Assembly: GCF_024171725.1 (NCBI RefSeq)
Contig: NZ_JAMTCG010000005.1
Span: 434,001 to 498,000 of the forward strand
Direction: 5' to 3'
DNA from: Williamsia serinedens
GTDB lineage: Bacteria > Actinomycetota > Actinomycetes > Mycobacteriales > Mycobacteriaceae
DNA length: 64,000 bases
Part shown: positions 56,505 to 64,000 of the stretch, piece after piece
Layout of the letters: each line of letters begins with the position of its first letter
Position numbering within the stretch: position 1 is the first letter of the stretch
The notes under the pieces: model-generated
Seen by the model: the letters and a program-made list of their open reading frames with translations, nothing else
What the model was told of the DNA's origin: nothing
Databases searched by the model: none
Program-made: the position numbers and the translations under genes

Positions 56505-56549
56505 GTTTCGCCCGCTCGATCTCCCGGGCGAAACGCCACCCCGGTGGCG
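56505..56549. repeat. Palindrome pair upstream of the second DUF559 gene
   Basis: GTTTCGCCCG / CGGGCGAAAC (56505-56514 and 56525-56534) is a perfect 10-base inverted repeat. It is followed at once by CGCCACC-CC-GGTGGCG (56534-56549). Similar modules, nested instead of side by side, lie after the gene at 57569-57628. No copy of the GTCACAAACG palindrome of the first DUF559 gene is present here. Confidence 0.7.
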
Positions 56550-56646
56550 AGATCGGCCGTCCACAGGTGTCCGCCGGCGCACAGACGGCGACGGTCGCGG
56601 CCCGTCGCACCTGATCGACGTCGTGGGACGCGATGACAGTGCCGCC

Positions 56647-57564
56647 ATGACCATCGATCTCGTGGCCTTGCCGTCCGCCGTCCGACGCAGTCGGCTCCTG
56701 GAGTTGGGTGCCGGCCCGGCCGACATCGCTGCCGCCGTGTCCGCCCGCGAGCTCGCCGCCATCGGCGGCGGGTATTACGCACCGCGCCGCCTCCTGGGCG
56801 GCTTTCCCGAGGAGCGCCACCTGGTGCTCGCACGGGCGCTGGCTCGGGACGCCGCAACCGGGGTGGGGCTGGCGAACGTCAGCGCCGCCGCGCACCACGG
56901 GCTGCCGATCCCCGACGCTGATCTGTCGCGGGTACAGCTCGGCAGGCCCGGGGCGGGCGCGTCGGGGAGCAGGGCGAGCGGGGTCCAGCTCATGCACCGG
57001 AACGTCGACGAGTCCGATCTCGTCTTCATCGATGGAGTGCTGGTGACGACCGCTGCACGCACCGTCGCCGACCTCCTGCGCACCGCGCCGACGCTCACGG
57101 CGGTCGCCGCGGCGGACGCGGCGCTGCACCGGGGTCTGTGCACGGTGGACGAGGTCGCCGCGCAGTTGGAGCGGGGGCGGCACGGCTCGCGTCGGGGCCT
57201 GATGCTGCTCCGACGGACGGACCCCGCCTGCGAGTCTCCGGCTGAGACGCGCAGTCGGTTGCTCGTCGTCGACGCCGGCCTGCCCGTACCGCGGACGCAG
57301 CAGGACATCTGCGACCGGTCGGGCACCTTTCTCGGCCGGTGTGACTTCCTGTTCGACGGCGACCTGATCGGTGAGTGCGACGGCGAGGGCAAGTACTTCG
57401 GCCGGTACTCCGACCGCACGGTCGAGGACGTGCTGGAGGACGAGAAATACCGCCAGCAACGGTTCCTCGACGAGGGTCGTCGCCTCGTCAGGTGGAGTGC
57501 ACGGGAGGCCCGCGATCAACCGCGTCGGGTCGTCGCGAGGATCGCCCGGGCGCTCGGGTGGTGA
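56647..57564 (+). CDS. DUF559 protein with intact PD-(D/E)xK-like motif
   Basis: 305 residues. The N-terminal half resembles AbiEi-like regulator domains of actinobacterial DUF559 proteins ('[20 protein letters not shown]' as wing, '[16 protein letters not shown]'). The C-terminal part carries the nuclease fold: Glu in '[17 protein letters not shown]', Asp in '[20 protein letters not shown]', which also holds the E-x-D-G-x-x-K motif, then '[20 protein letters not shown]'. All expected catalytic residues are present. No partner gene is adjacent. It is flanked on both sides by palindromes built from TCGCCCG/CGGGCGA and CGCCACC/GGTGGCG modules. ATG 56647 is the start; the frame stays open upstream through the palindromes. 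Confidence 0.75.
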   Translation: MTIDLVALPSAVRRSRLLELGAGPADIAAAVSARELAAIGGGYYAPRRLLGGFPEERHLVLARALARDAATGVGLANVSAAAHHGLPIPDADLSRVQLGRPGAGASGSRASGVQLMHRNVDESDLVFIDGVLVTTAARTVADLLRTAPTLTAVAAADAALHRGLCTVDEVAAQLERGRHGSRRGLMLLRRTDPACESPAETRSRLLVVDAGLPVPRTQQDICDRSGTFLGRCDFLFDGDLIGECDGEGKYFGRYSDRTVEDVLEDEKYRQQRFLDEGRRLVRWSAREARDQPRRVVARIARALGW

Positions 57565-57568
57565 GTCT

Positions 57569-57628
57569 CGCCACCGGGTGCCGGTCTCGCCCGCGCAATC
57601 GGGCGGGCGAACCGTCGTCCGGGTGGCG
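57569..57628. repeat. Nested palindrome downstream of the second DUF559 gene
   Basis: Outer arms CGCCACC (57569-57575) and GGTGGCG (57622-57628) enclose TCGCCCG (57587-57593) and CGGGCGA (57604-57610). It starts 4 bases after the stop codon and uses the same two modules as the upstream flank. It could also act as a terminator before the tRNA genes. Confidence 0.65.
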
Positions 57629-57776
57629 CAGCGACCACATCGCGGGCGGCGCCGTCAGATCGCGGGCGAGCGCGGACCGGATCCGGCGAAACTACCGGCG
57701 ACGTGCGGTTTTCGCGGGGGCGGGGGTCACGTTGTACTGTTTCGTGTCGTCGCGCGGAAGGCTTCGCGCGGCGCAC

Positions 57777-57857
57777 GGCACGTTGCCCGAGCGGCCAAAG
57801 GGAGCGGACTGTAAATCCGTCGCGCAAGCTACGAAGGTTCGAATCCTTCACGTGCCA
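57777..57857 (+). tRNA. tRNA-Tyr (GTA)
   Basis: Acceptor arms GGCACGT (57777-57783) and ACGTGCC (57850-57856) pair fully. Anticodon stem GCGGA/TCCGT encloses the loop with GTA at 57811-57813. A long variable arm (CGCGCAAGCTACG region) marks it as a class II tRNA, and GGTTCGAATCC gives the T arm. CCA is not encoded. Confidence 0.96.
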
Positions 57858-57946
57858 CAGCCGAGGTCACAGCGATTTGGTCACCCATCGCAGCGGTGTG
57901 TAACCTCGACACGGCTCTCAGGGCGGTCCGCTGCCCTCGAGGACCG

Positions 57947-58019
57947 GCCCCCTTAGCTCAGTCGGCAGAGCGTTTCCATGGTAAGGAAAAGGTCAACGGT
58001 TCGATTCCGTTAGGGGGCT
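57947..58019 (+). tRNA. tRNA-Thr (GGT)
   Basis: 73 bases with acceptor arms GCCCCCT and AGGGGGC, D arm TAGCTCAGTCGGCAGAGC, anticodon stem TTTCC/GGAAA with GGT at 57980-57982, and T arm ACGGTTCGATTCCGT. It lies 89 bases after tRNA-Tyr and 37 before tRNA-Met. Confidence 0.97.
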
Positions 58020-58056
58020 CGCTGGACTCCCGGGACCACCCCCCCGGGGTGCCATG

Positions 58057-58129
<73 letters not shown>

Positions 58130-58162
58130 CCCCCTGACAGACATGCGAAAGGCGAGAGAACA

Positions 58163-58330
58163 ATGGCTTCCTCGACCGATGTGCGGCCGAAGATCACCCT
58201 GGCCTGCGAGGTGTGCAAGCACCGCAACTACATCACCAAGAAGAACCGTCGCAACGATCCCGATCGTCTCGAGATCAAGAAGTTCTGCCCCAACTGTGGC
58301 AAGCACCAGGGGCACAAGGAATCGCGCTGA
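58163..58330 (+). CDS. rpmG: 50S ribosomal protein L33 (zinc-binding form)
   Basis: A 55-residue protein: '[20 protein letters not shown]' followed by a basic centre and '[15 protein letters not shown]'. The two Cys pairs (CxxC twice) show the C+ form that binds zinc; many actinobacteria also carry a Cys-free paralogue used in zinc shortage. It is a structural protein of the large ribosomal subunit near the E site. ATG 58163 has a GAGAG-like site upstream. It lies 33 bases after tRNA-Met and is followed by a strong hairpin. Confidence 0.96.
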   Translation: MASSTDVRPKITLACEVCKHRNYITKKNRRNDPDRLEIKKFCPNCGKHQGHKESR

Positions 58331-58343
58331 CGATCCCCACTCC

Positions 58344-58373
58344 GTGACCATCGCCCGTTCGGGCGGTGGTCAC
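58344..58373 (+). terminator. Hairpin terminator after rpmG
   Basis: GTGACCATCGCCCG (58344-58357) pairs with CGGGCGGTGGTCAC (58360-58373) over 14 bases with one G-T wobble and a 2-base top. It starts 13 bases after the rpmG stop and ends 38 bases before hadAB. No U-tract follows, which is common for actinobacterial terminators. Confidence 0.7.
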
Positions 58374-58411
58374 TTCGGGTAGAGCGGCATGCGAGCAGAC
58401 AGGGGTTTCGG

Positions 58412-59506
58412 GTGACCAACGCGAGCGACACGTCCATCAACTCGGTCGAGGACCGGCTGGCCATCATGGCCAACCAGACCAGCCTGTCGCCCGAGGAGAT
58501 CGCCGAGCGCACCGCCGCCCAGGTGGGCTTCCACTACACGGTGGAGGACTACTACGAGGTCGGCCGCGAGAAGGTCCGCGAGTACGCCCGCGCTGTCCAG
58601 GACGGGCACCCCGTCCACTGGAACGAGGCCGCCGCCAACGCCAACGGCCACCCGACGTTGATCGCCCCGCTGTCGTTCGCCGCCATCCCCGGCATGATCG
58701 CCCAGCGCCGCCTCTTCGAGGAGATGGTGGAGGGCTGGGACCTGTGGAAGATGATGCAGACCGACCAGCGTCTGGTCTTCCACAAGCCTGTCGAGGTGGG
58801 CGACCGCCTCATCTGCGTCGTGTCACTGGACTCCTACCGCCAGATGGGCGGCGCGGACATCATGGTGACCAAGAACCAGATCCACAACCAGCACGACGTG
58901 CCGGTGATGACGACGTGGACGACGCTGGTCGCCCGCGCCGGTGAGGCGCCCGATCCGTCGTTCATGACGACCGTCGCGCACACCATGCTCGTCGAGGGCG
59001 CCTTCTACGACCACGGCCGCACCGTCCCCGACCACAGCGGGTTCTTCACCGAGCCCGACCCCGTCGTCGACCCCAAGCCCTACGGCGCGATCAGCTTCGA
59101 CGACGTGTACGTCGGCCAGGAGCTCGAGCCGCGCACCGTCAAGCTCACCCGCGGAAACCTGATCAACTACGCGGGCGTCGCCGGTGACCCCAACCCCATC
59201 CACTTCAGCGACGAGATCGCGAAGATCGCGGGGCTGGAGACCGCCGTCGCGCACGGCATGCAGACGATGGGCATCGGCGGCGGGTACCTCTCCGCGTTCA
59301 TCGGCGACCCCGGCGCGGTCTACGAGTACAACGTGCGGTTCACCAGCCCGGTGTACGTCCCGGCCGACGGCTACGGGCAGATCGACCTCACCGCCAAGGT
59401 GAAGTCGCTCGACCCCGAGACCCGTCGCGGGCAGATCGCGATGGTCGCGAAGTCGAACGGCAAGAAGATCTTCGGACGCGCGTTCGCCAACGTGCAGTTC
59501 TCCTGA
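58412..59506 (+). CDS. hadAB: Fused (3R)-hydroxyacyl-ACP dehydratase subunits HadA-HadB
   Basis: 364 residues from GTG 58412. Residues about 35-180 resemble HadA ('RTAAQVGFHYTVEDYYEVGR', 'GHPTLIAPLSFAAIPGMIAQ'), the non-catalytic hotdog subunit that shapes the acyl channel. Residues about 220-364 resemble HadB, with the hydratase-2 motif 'YAGVAGDPNPIHFSDEIAK' (Asp 259 and His 264 catalytic) and 'AVAHGMQTMGIG'. In M. tuberculosis hadA, hadB and hadC are three genes in exactly this place between rpmG and tRNA-Trp; here one gene holds A and B, and no hadC follows. The enzyme dehydrates intermediates in FAS-II elongation of mycolic acids. Confidence 0.95.
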   Translation: MTNASDTSINSVEDRLAIMANQTSLSPEEIAERTAAQVGFHYTVEDYYEVGREKVREYARAVQDGHPVHWNEAAANANGHPTLIAPLSFAAIPGMIAQRRLFEEMVEGWDLWKMMQTDQRLVFHKPVEVGDRLICVVSLDSYRQMGGADIMVTKNQIHNQHDVPVMTTWTTLVARAGEAPDPSFMTTVAHTMLVEGAFYDHGRTVPDHSGFFTEPDPVVDPKPYGAISFDDVYVGQELEPRTVKLTRGNLINYAGVAGDPNPIHFSDEIAKIAGLETAVAHGMQTMGIGGGYLSAFIGDPGAVYEYNVRFTSPVYVPADGYGQIDLTAKVKSLDPETRRGQIAMVAKSNGKKIFGRAFANVQFS

Positions 59507-59556
59507 GACGCGCGGGCGCGCTCGCCGACCCCTCCACCCCTGCTGACATGGGCGGA

Positions 59557-59587
59557 TTGGAGTTGGCGGAGGCGCGTGTCGTACACT
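59557..59587 (+). promoter_or_regulatory. Possible promoter for tRNA-Trp-secE
   Basis: TTGGAG (59557-59562) and TACACT (59582-59587), 19 bases apart, could be -35 and -10 elements. They lie between hadAB and tRNA-Trp, where a promoter is expected. A near-perfect hairpin at 59612-59634 (CGCGCTGCCAT / ATGGCGGCGCG) follows in the leader. Confidence 0.35.
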
Positions 59588-59658
59588 CAAGTGTCTGTGG
59601 TCCTCACGCTGCGCGCTGCCATCATGGCGGCGCGTTGGTCATGTGAGGGCCGAGATAG

Positions 59659-59731
<73 letters not shown>

Positions 59732-59782
59732 CACCCGGTCGGCACCGTCCGGCCGTCCCGCCAGACGACGGAGAGGATCACG

Positions 59783-60226
59783 GTGAGCAAGCGCGATAGG
59801 GCTGCCCGCGCCAAGGGGGCCGCCGATGCCGACGCCACCGACGTCGAGGCGACCGAGGCCGGCACCGACGCCGCCGAGTCCGCCGACGACCTGCGCCCCT
59901 CGGGCAAGCGGTCGTCGACGCCGCGCGGCAAGCGTGGGGCGGCGACGGTGGGCGGTGGCACCTCCGACGCGAGCTCGGGTGGTGGGGTCGCCCTCAAGGA
60001 GCGTCCCGACGCCGCACCGGAGAAGGAACGTCGCCGCAACCCGTTCGCGCGGCTGTGGGTGTTCCTCACCCAGGTCGTCGCCGAGATGCGGAAGGTCATC
60101 TGGCCGTCGCGTCAGGAGATGATCCAGTACACGATCATCGTGCTGATCTTCGTGATCATCATGACCGCGTTCATCTCGGGGATCGACCTCGGGTTCGCGC
60201 GGCTCGTCCTGTGGTTGTTCGGCTGA
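59783..60226 (+). CDS. secE: Preprotein translocase subunit SecE
   Basis: 147 residues. The first 85 are a polar, Ala/Asp/Gly-rich cytoplasmic extension usual in actinobacteria. The conserved part is '[20 protein letters not shown]' followed by one membrane helix ('[18 protein letters not shown]'). The 'KVxWPSR' motif is the SecE hallmark. SecE clamps the halves of SecY in the Sec translocon. GTG 59783 is preceded by GAGAGGA at good distance. nusG follows after 76 bases, as in nearly all bacteria. Confidence 0.95.
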   Translation: MSKRDRAARAKGAADADATDVEATEAGTDAAESADDLRPSGKRSSTPRGKRGAATVGGGTSDASSGGGVALKERPDAAPEKERRRNPFARLWVFLTQVVAEMRKVIWPSRQEMIQYTIIVLIFVIIMTAFISGIDLGFARLVLWLFG

Positions 60227-60302
60227 CGCGTCCCGCGCGCGACACCACGACGAGCTGCGAACGAGCGAGCACACAGAGCAACGAAAGGGAGCGTGGGCTG
60301 CA

Positions 60303-61154
60303 GTGAGCACCCCCGAGAACGACCCGGCCACGGCCGGTGAGGACGTCGTCGAGACCGAGGCGATCCAGGACGCCGATCGCGAGATCGTCGAGTCCGACGC
60401 CGATCCGACCGACGCCCCCGTCGACCCGGAGGCGGCCGCCGAGCTGACCGACGCGGTCGCCGGGTCCATCACCGAGCCCGTCGAGTCGGACGCGACCGAC
60501 GCCGCCGCCGACGAGCCGGTCGAGGAGGTCGACCCCGTCGAGGAGCTCAAGAAGGAGCTCCGTCGGGCGCCGGGTGACTGGTACGTCATCCACTCCTACG
60601 CCGGGTACGAGAACAAGGTGAAGGCCAACCTCGAGACCCGCGTGCAGAACCTCGACGTCGGCGACTACATCTTCCAGGTCGAGGTCCCGACCGAAGAGGT
60701 CACCGAGATCAAGAACGGCCAGCAGAAGAAGGTCAACCGCAAGGTGCTGCCGGGCTACATCCTGGTGCGCATGGAGCTCAACGACGAGTCGTGGGGCGCC
60801 GTCCGCAACACCCCGGGTGTCACCGGGTTCGTCAGCCAGGTCGGCAACAAGCCGTCGCCGCTGTCGCTCAAGGAGGTCCTGAAGTTCCTCCTGCCGCGCG
60901 TCGAGGCGAAGAAGGCGACCGCCGGCAAGTCGGGTGCCGCCGCCGAGGGTGTCGAGGCCGCCGCGGCCGCGTCGACCATCGAGGTCGACTTCCAGGTCGG
61001 CGAGAGCGTCACCGTCATGGACGGGCCGTTCGCGACGCTGCCCGCGTCGATCTCCGAGGTCAACGCCGAGCAGCGCAAGGTCAAGGTGCTCGTCTCGATC
61101 TTCGGTCGCGAGACGCCCGTCGAACTCGGGTTCGGTCAGGTCGAGAAGATCTGA
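60303..61154 (+). CDS. nusG: Transcription termination/antitermination protein NusG
   Basis: 283 residues. The first 85 are an acidic, Ala-rich extension ('[20 protein letters not shown]'). The NGN domain begins at '[20 protein letters not shown]' and contains '[20 protein letters not shown]' and '[20 protein letters not shown]'; the KOW domain is '[20 protein letters not shown]' up to '[17 protein letters not shown]'. NusG binds RNA polymerase and links it to Rho or the ribosome. Acidic N-terminal extensions are common in actinobacterial NusG. GTG 60303 follows a CTGCA; rplK follows after 109 bases. Confidence 0.96.
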   Translation: MSTPENDPATAGEDVVETEAIQDADREIVESDADPTDAPVDPEAAAELTDAVAGSITEPVESDATDAAADEPVEEVDPVEELKKELRRAPGDWYVIHSYAGYENKVKANLETRVQNLDVGDYIFQVEVPTEEVTEIKNGQQKKVNRKVLPGYILVRMELNDESWGAVRNTPGVTGFVSQVGNKPSPLSLKEVLKFLLPRVEAKKATAGKSGAAAEGVEAAAAASTIEVDFQVGESVTVMDGPFATLPASISEVNAEQRKVKVLVSIFGRETPVELGFGQVEKI

Positions 61155-61263
61155 CGGGCCCATCCACACTTCGCGTCTCCAGCGGACGCGGACGCCTGTG
61201 CGTCACCCGGTGCGATCGGGTGCCTGACACGGGCACACACGAGGACAACAAAAGGTAAGAGAG

Positions 61264-61698
61264 ATGCCCCCCAAGAAGAAGAAGCTCGCCGGGATCATCA
61301 AGCTCCAGATCCAGGCCGGCGCGGCGAACCCCGCCCCGCCGGTGGGTCCGGCGCTCGGTCAGCACGGCGTGAACATCATGGAGTTCTGCAAGGCCTACAA
61401 CGCGGCCACCGAGTCGCAGCGTGGGTCGGTCATCCCGGTCGAGATCTCGGTCTACGAGGACCGTTCGTTCGACTTCAAGCTGAAGACGCCGCCGGCGTCG
61501 AAGCTCCTGCTGAAGGCCGCGGGCCTGCAGAAGGGTTCGGGTGAGCCGCACACGAACAAGGTCGGCAAGGTCACCATGGACCAGATCCGCGAGATCGCCC
61601 AGACCAAGCAGGAAGACCTCAACGCCAACGACGTCGAGCAGGCCGCGAAGATCATCGCGGGCACCGCCCGGTCGATGGGCATCACGGTCGACGGCTGA
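61264..61698 (+). CDS. rplK: 50S ribosomal protein L11
   Basis: 144 residues, the standard L11 length. '[20 protein letters not shown]' is the N-terminal domain with the thiostrepton-binding prolines, '[20 protein letters not shown]' follows, and the rRNA-binding C-terminal domain has '[20 protein letters not shown]' and '[18 protein letters not shown]'. L11 sits at the GTPase-associated centre. AAGGTAAGAG lies before the ATG. Transcribed with rplA, 87 bases downstream. Confidence 0.98.
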   Translation: MPPKKKKLAGIIKLQIQAGAANPAPPVGPALGQHGVNIMEFCKAYNAATESQRGSVIPVEISVYEDRSFDFKLKTPPASKLLLKAAGLQKGSGEPHTNKVGKVTMDQIREIAQTKQEDLNANDVEQAAKIIAGTARSMGITVDG

Positions 61699-61785
61699 GC
61701 GACACCAGAACAAGAACATCCGTGGGAGGGCCGGCTCGGCCCGTCAACCACCGATCCGCGTGAGCTGCGGAGAAGGAACTGAGCA

Positions 61786-62502
61786 ATGAGCAAGAAGAGC
61801 AAGGCATACCAGGCCGCGGCCGAGAAGGTCGATCGCGAGAAGCTGTACAGCCCGCTGGAGGCTGCAGCGCTGGCCAAGGAGACGTCGTCGGCGAAGTACG
61901 ACGCCACCGTCGAGGTCGCGATCCGTCTCGGTGTGGACCCCCGCAAGGCCGACCAGATGGTCCGCGGCACCGTGAACCTGCCGCACGGCACGGGCAAGAC
62001 CGCCCGCGTCATCGTGTTCGCCGTCGGTGACAAGGCCGCCGAGGCCGCCGCGGCCGGTGCCGACGAGGTCGGCGCCGAGGACCTGATCGAGCGGATCCAG
62101 GGCGGGTGGCTCGACTTCGACGCGGCGATCGCCACGCCGGACCAGATGGCCAAGGTCGGACGCATCGCACGCGTCCTCGGCCCGCGCGGCCTGATGCCGA
62201 ACCCGAAGACCGGCACCGTGACCCCCGACGTCACCAAGGCCGTCAACGACATCAAGGGCGGCAAGATCAACTTCCGCGTCGACAAGGCGGCCAACCTGCA
62301 CTTCGTCATCGGCAAGGCCTCGTTCGACGAGACCAAGCTGGCGGAGAACTACGGTGCCGCGCTCGACGAGATCCTGCGCGCGAAGCCGTCGGCGGCGAAG
62401 GGCCGGTACCTGAAGAAGGTCACCGTCTCCACCACCACGGGCCCGGGCATCCCGGTCGACCCGTCGGTCACCCGCAACTACGCGGTGGCCGCGGAGGCCT
62501 GA
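61786..62502 (+). CDS. rplA: 50S ribosomal protein L1
   Basis: 238 residues. '[20 protein letters not shown]', '[20 protein letters not shown]', '[20 protein letters not shown]' and '[20 protein letters not shown]' are the L1 signatures. L1 forms the mobile stalk of the ribosome and usually represses its own operon by binding the mRNA. The 87-base leader holds a small hairpin (GGGCCG/CGGCCC, 61728-61742) right after GTGGGAGG, a candidate for such a site. GAAGGAA precedes the ATG. The usual rplJ-rplL pair does not follow in the window. Confidence 0.98.
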   Translation: MSKKSKAYQAAAEKVDREKLYSPLEAAALAKETSSAKYDATVEVAIRLGVDPRKADQMVRGTVNLPHGTGKTARVIVFAVGDKAAEAAAAGADEVGAEDLIERIQGGWLDFDAAIATPDQMAKVGRIARVLGPRGLMPNPKTGTVTPDVTKAVNDIKGGKINFRVDKAANLHFVIGKASFDETKLAENYGAALDEILRAKPSAAKGRYLKKVTVSTTTGPGIPVDPSVTRNYAVAAEA

Positions 62503-62519
62503 TCTCCCGCAGACACCGC

Positions 62520-62558
62520 GACAGCCGCGTCGGATCCTCTCGATCCGACGCGGCTGTC
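62520..62558 (+). terminator. Strong hairpin terminator after rplA
   Basis: GACAGCCGCGTCGGATC (62520-62536) and its exact reverse complement (62542-62558) form a perfect 17-base-pair stem with a CTCTC loop, 18 bases after the rplA stop. It closes the secE-nusG-rplK-rplA transcription unit. Only a weak T-rich stretch follows. Confidence 0.9.
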
Positions 62559-62606
62559 GTCGTCTGTGCTGCCGCCGTGGAACCGAACCGCCTCTGACGG
62601 AGTCGA

Positions 62607-63434
62607 ATGGACATGCGAGACGACAAGAACCTGACCCGCATCGCGAACCTGCTGCGGCAGGCCGAGGGCACCGACAACGAGCACGAGGCGGCGACGTTCC
62701 TGCAGGCGGCGCAACGCCTGGCGACCGCCGCGTCGATCGACCTCGCGGTGGCCCGTGCGCACGACCCGGCCGCCGCGCGGTCGGGACCGACGGTGCGCCA
62801 GATCGCGATCGGGACCGCCGGCAAGCGCGGACTGCGGACCTACGTGGCTCTGTTCGTGGCGATCGGGCACGCCAACGACCTCAAGGTCGACGTCGCCCAC
62901 AACTCGACGTTCGTGATGGCCTACGGCTTCCCCGGTGACATCGACGCGACGGAGACGCTGTACTCGTCGTTGGTGGTGCAGATGGTCACCGCGAGCGACG
63001 CGTACCTGAAGTCCGGTGCGTACAAGGAGGAGGTGGCGGCGAAGGTCGTCACCGACAGCTCCGGGTGGCGGACCCGTCGTCGGGTGGAGTACACGCCGCT
63101 GTCGCCGATCACCGCGCGCCTGAACTTCCAGTCGGCGTTCGCCGAACGGATCGGCACCCGACTGCGCGAGGCCCGCGACGCCGCGCGCGCCGAGGCGGAG
63201 GCCGCCGATCGGGGTCGCTCCGGCTCGACCCAGATCGCGTTGCGCGACAAGGAGATCGAGGTCGTCGACTACCACCGGGCGGAGTCGACGGCGCGCGGCA
63301 CCTGGCGCGGCTCGAGTGCCTCGGCCGGGTATTCCGAGGGCGCCCGCCGCGCGGGTGACCGCGCGGGCCGTCGGGCGAGGATCGGGGAGCAGGAGCGCCT
63401 CGGCGGGCCCCGGGCCGCGCTCGAGGAGGGCTGA
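62607..63434 (+). CDS. DUF2786 domain protein
   Basis: 275 residues. The first 45 ('DDKNLTRIANLLRQAEGTDN', 'EHEAATFLQAAQRLATAASI') match the DUF2786 helical domain. The middle ('TYVALFVAIGHANDLKVDVA', 'GDIDATETLYSSLVVQMVTA') is the extension often found with it. The C-terminal third is polar and Arg/Ala/Glu-rich with a probable coiled region. No catalytic motif is obvious. DUF2786 proteins occur in phages and in many bacterial genomes; their role is not known. It starts 49 bases after the L1 operon terminator. ATG 62613 is an alternative start. Confidence 0.75.
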   Translation: MDMRDDKNLTRIANLLRQAEGTDNEHEAATFLQAAQRLATAASIDLAVARAHDPAAARSGPTVRQIAIGTAGKRGLRTYVALFVAIGHANDLKVDVAHNSTFVMAYGFPGDIDATETLYSSLVVQMVTASDAYLKSGAYKEEVAAKVVTDSSGWRTRRRVEYTPLSPITARLNFQSAFAERIGTRLREARDAARAEAEAADRGRSGSTQIALRDKEIEVVDYHRAESTARGTWRGSSASAGYSEGARRAGDRAGRRARIGEQERLGGPRAALEEG

Positions 63435-63487
63435 CCGCGCGGGCCATGTCTGGCGAGATTTCGTGAGGCGCACTATCGTTCTGGCCC

Positions 63488-64000
63488 ATGGGCGCAGGTG
63501 CGTGTGACCCGTTCGCCGAGCGGCTCACGCGTCTGATCGCGCTCGCCGGTTCCCCGACCCTGGCCAAGGTCAGCGCGGCCGCGAACCGTGTGCCCACGAC
63601 GGGTCGCCGTCGCGCGATGACCCCGCAGCGCATCAGCGACTGGCGGCGTGGCCGCCACCTCCCCGCTGATTTCCCCACCCTCGAACCCGTCCTCGTCGTG
63701 TTGATCGCGGCGGTCGATCGGTCGCGACCCGACGTCGAGCCCGAGATCGTCAGCCTCGGGGCCTGGCGTGAGTTCTTCTCGGTCGTGACGGCGCCCGAGT
63801 CGACCGCGGACGGGGCCGAGGGACGACCGACGATCCCCGCGGGACGGTCCCCGTACCGGGGCCTGGCCGAGTACACCGCCGACGACCATCAGGTGTTCCA
63901 CGGTCGGCGGCGAGCGGTCGAGGAACTGGTCGGACGGATCCGAGCGGTCGCGGCGGACAGGGCGGCGCCTGCGGTCCTCGCCCTCACCGCCCCGAGCGCT
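63488..64000 (+). CDS. Probable nSTAND1-type NTPase with helical N-terminal domain (cut by window end)
   Basis: The frame is open from ATG 63488 to the window end (171 codons). Residues 1-90 ('FAERLTRLIALAGSPTLAKV', 'PQRISDWRRGRHLPADFPTL') look like a helix-turn-helix-related domain of actinobacterial signalling ATPases. A linker follows, then 'SPYRGLAEYTADDHQVFHGR' and 'RRAVEELVGRIRAVAAD' at about residues 120-157. The pattern PYRGL-x5-D-x5-F-x-G-R is the lead-in of the nSTAND1 NTPase, which normally continues with a Walker A and often C-terminal WD40 repeats, all beyond the window. STAND proteins sense signals and include anti-phage sensors. Confidence 0.7.
   Translation, partial: MGAGACDPFAERLTRLIALAGSPTLAKVSAAANRVPTTGRRRAMTPQRISDWRRGRHLPADFPTLEPVLVVLIAAVDRSRPDVEPEIVSLGAWREFFSVVTAPESTADGAEGRPTIPAGRSPYRGLAEYTADDHQVFHGRRRAVEELVGRIRAVAADRAAPAVLALTAPSA

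Overview
The window is high-GC actinobacterial chromosome and fits the mycolic-acid order Mycobacteriales, probably close to Gordonia or Williamsia (an inference). The evidence is the housekeeping half. menB, menD, a DUF3592 gene, an mgtA-like mannosyltransferase, menG, a MenJ-type reductase, a polyprenyl synthase, htpX and yajQ follow each other much as in Mycobacterium. The block rpmG - hadAB - tRNA-Trp - secE - nusG - rplK - rplA matches the mycobacterial order too, except that hadA and hadB are one fused gene and hadC is missing.

Layout. (1) 1-18288 is an exopolysaccharide locus. A rightward operon (flippase end, two Wzz-like proteins, acyltransferase, Wzy polymerase, methyltransferase) meets a twelve-gene leftward operon at about 4915. 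The leftward operon holds glycosyltransferases, a second Wzx and Wzy, a WecG-type transferase, gmd and fcl for GDP-L-fucose, a glycoside hydrolase lipoprotein and an FkbM methyltransferase. Most of its genes overlap by 4 bases. From about 7.8 to 18.3 kb the DNA is clearly poorer in GC than the rest, which suggests an imported sugar cassette. A Wzz/BY-kinase closes the locus. (2) 18300-36002 is one 5900-residue non-ribosomal peptide synthetase starting 11 bases after the kinase, with domain order C-A-T-C-A-T-C-A-T-C-A-T-C-T-C-A-T-TE. It overlaps a DUF4012 membrane protein gene by 4 bases and is followed by a DUF218 gene and a DrrAB-like ABC exporter. (3) 40-44.6 kb holds a nuclease-fold DUF559 gene bracketed by palindromic repeats, menB, a thioesterase and the polyprenyl-phosphate sugar transferase that could prime the polysaccharide. 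(4) 44.5-57.6 kb holds a low-molecular-weight tyrosine phosphatase, a trans-acting enoyl reductase homologue, an AbrB-type membrane protein, a MarR regulator, the menaquinone genes, htpX, yajQ and a second palindrome-flanked DUF559 gene. (5) 57.7-62.6 kb holds four tRNA genes, rpmG, hadAB, secE, nusG, rplK and rplA, closed by a strong hairpin. (6) The end holds a DUF2786 gene and the start of a probable STAND NTPase cut by the window edge.

The genes suggest a surface programme: two Wzx/Wzy polymer routes controlled by a kinase/phosphatase pair, with a probable acylated peptide product made by the NRPS and exported. The most unusual signals are (a) the NRPS sitting inside a polysaccharide locus with several degenerate or missing domains; (b) a 21-base repeat family present in intergenic arrays and, in exact copies, in frame inside the NRPS; (c) two DUF559 genes each bracketed by their own palindrome family.
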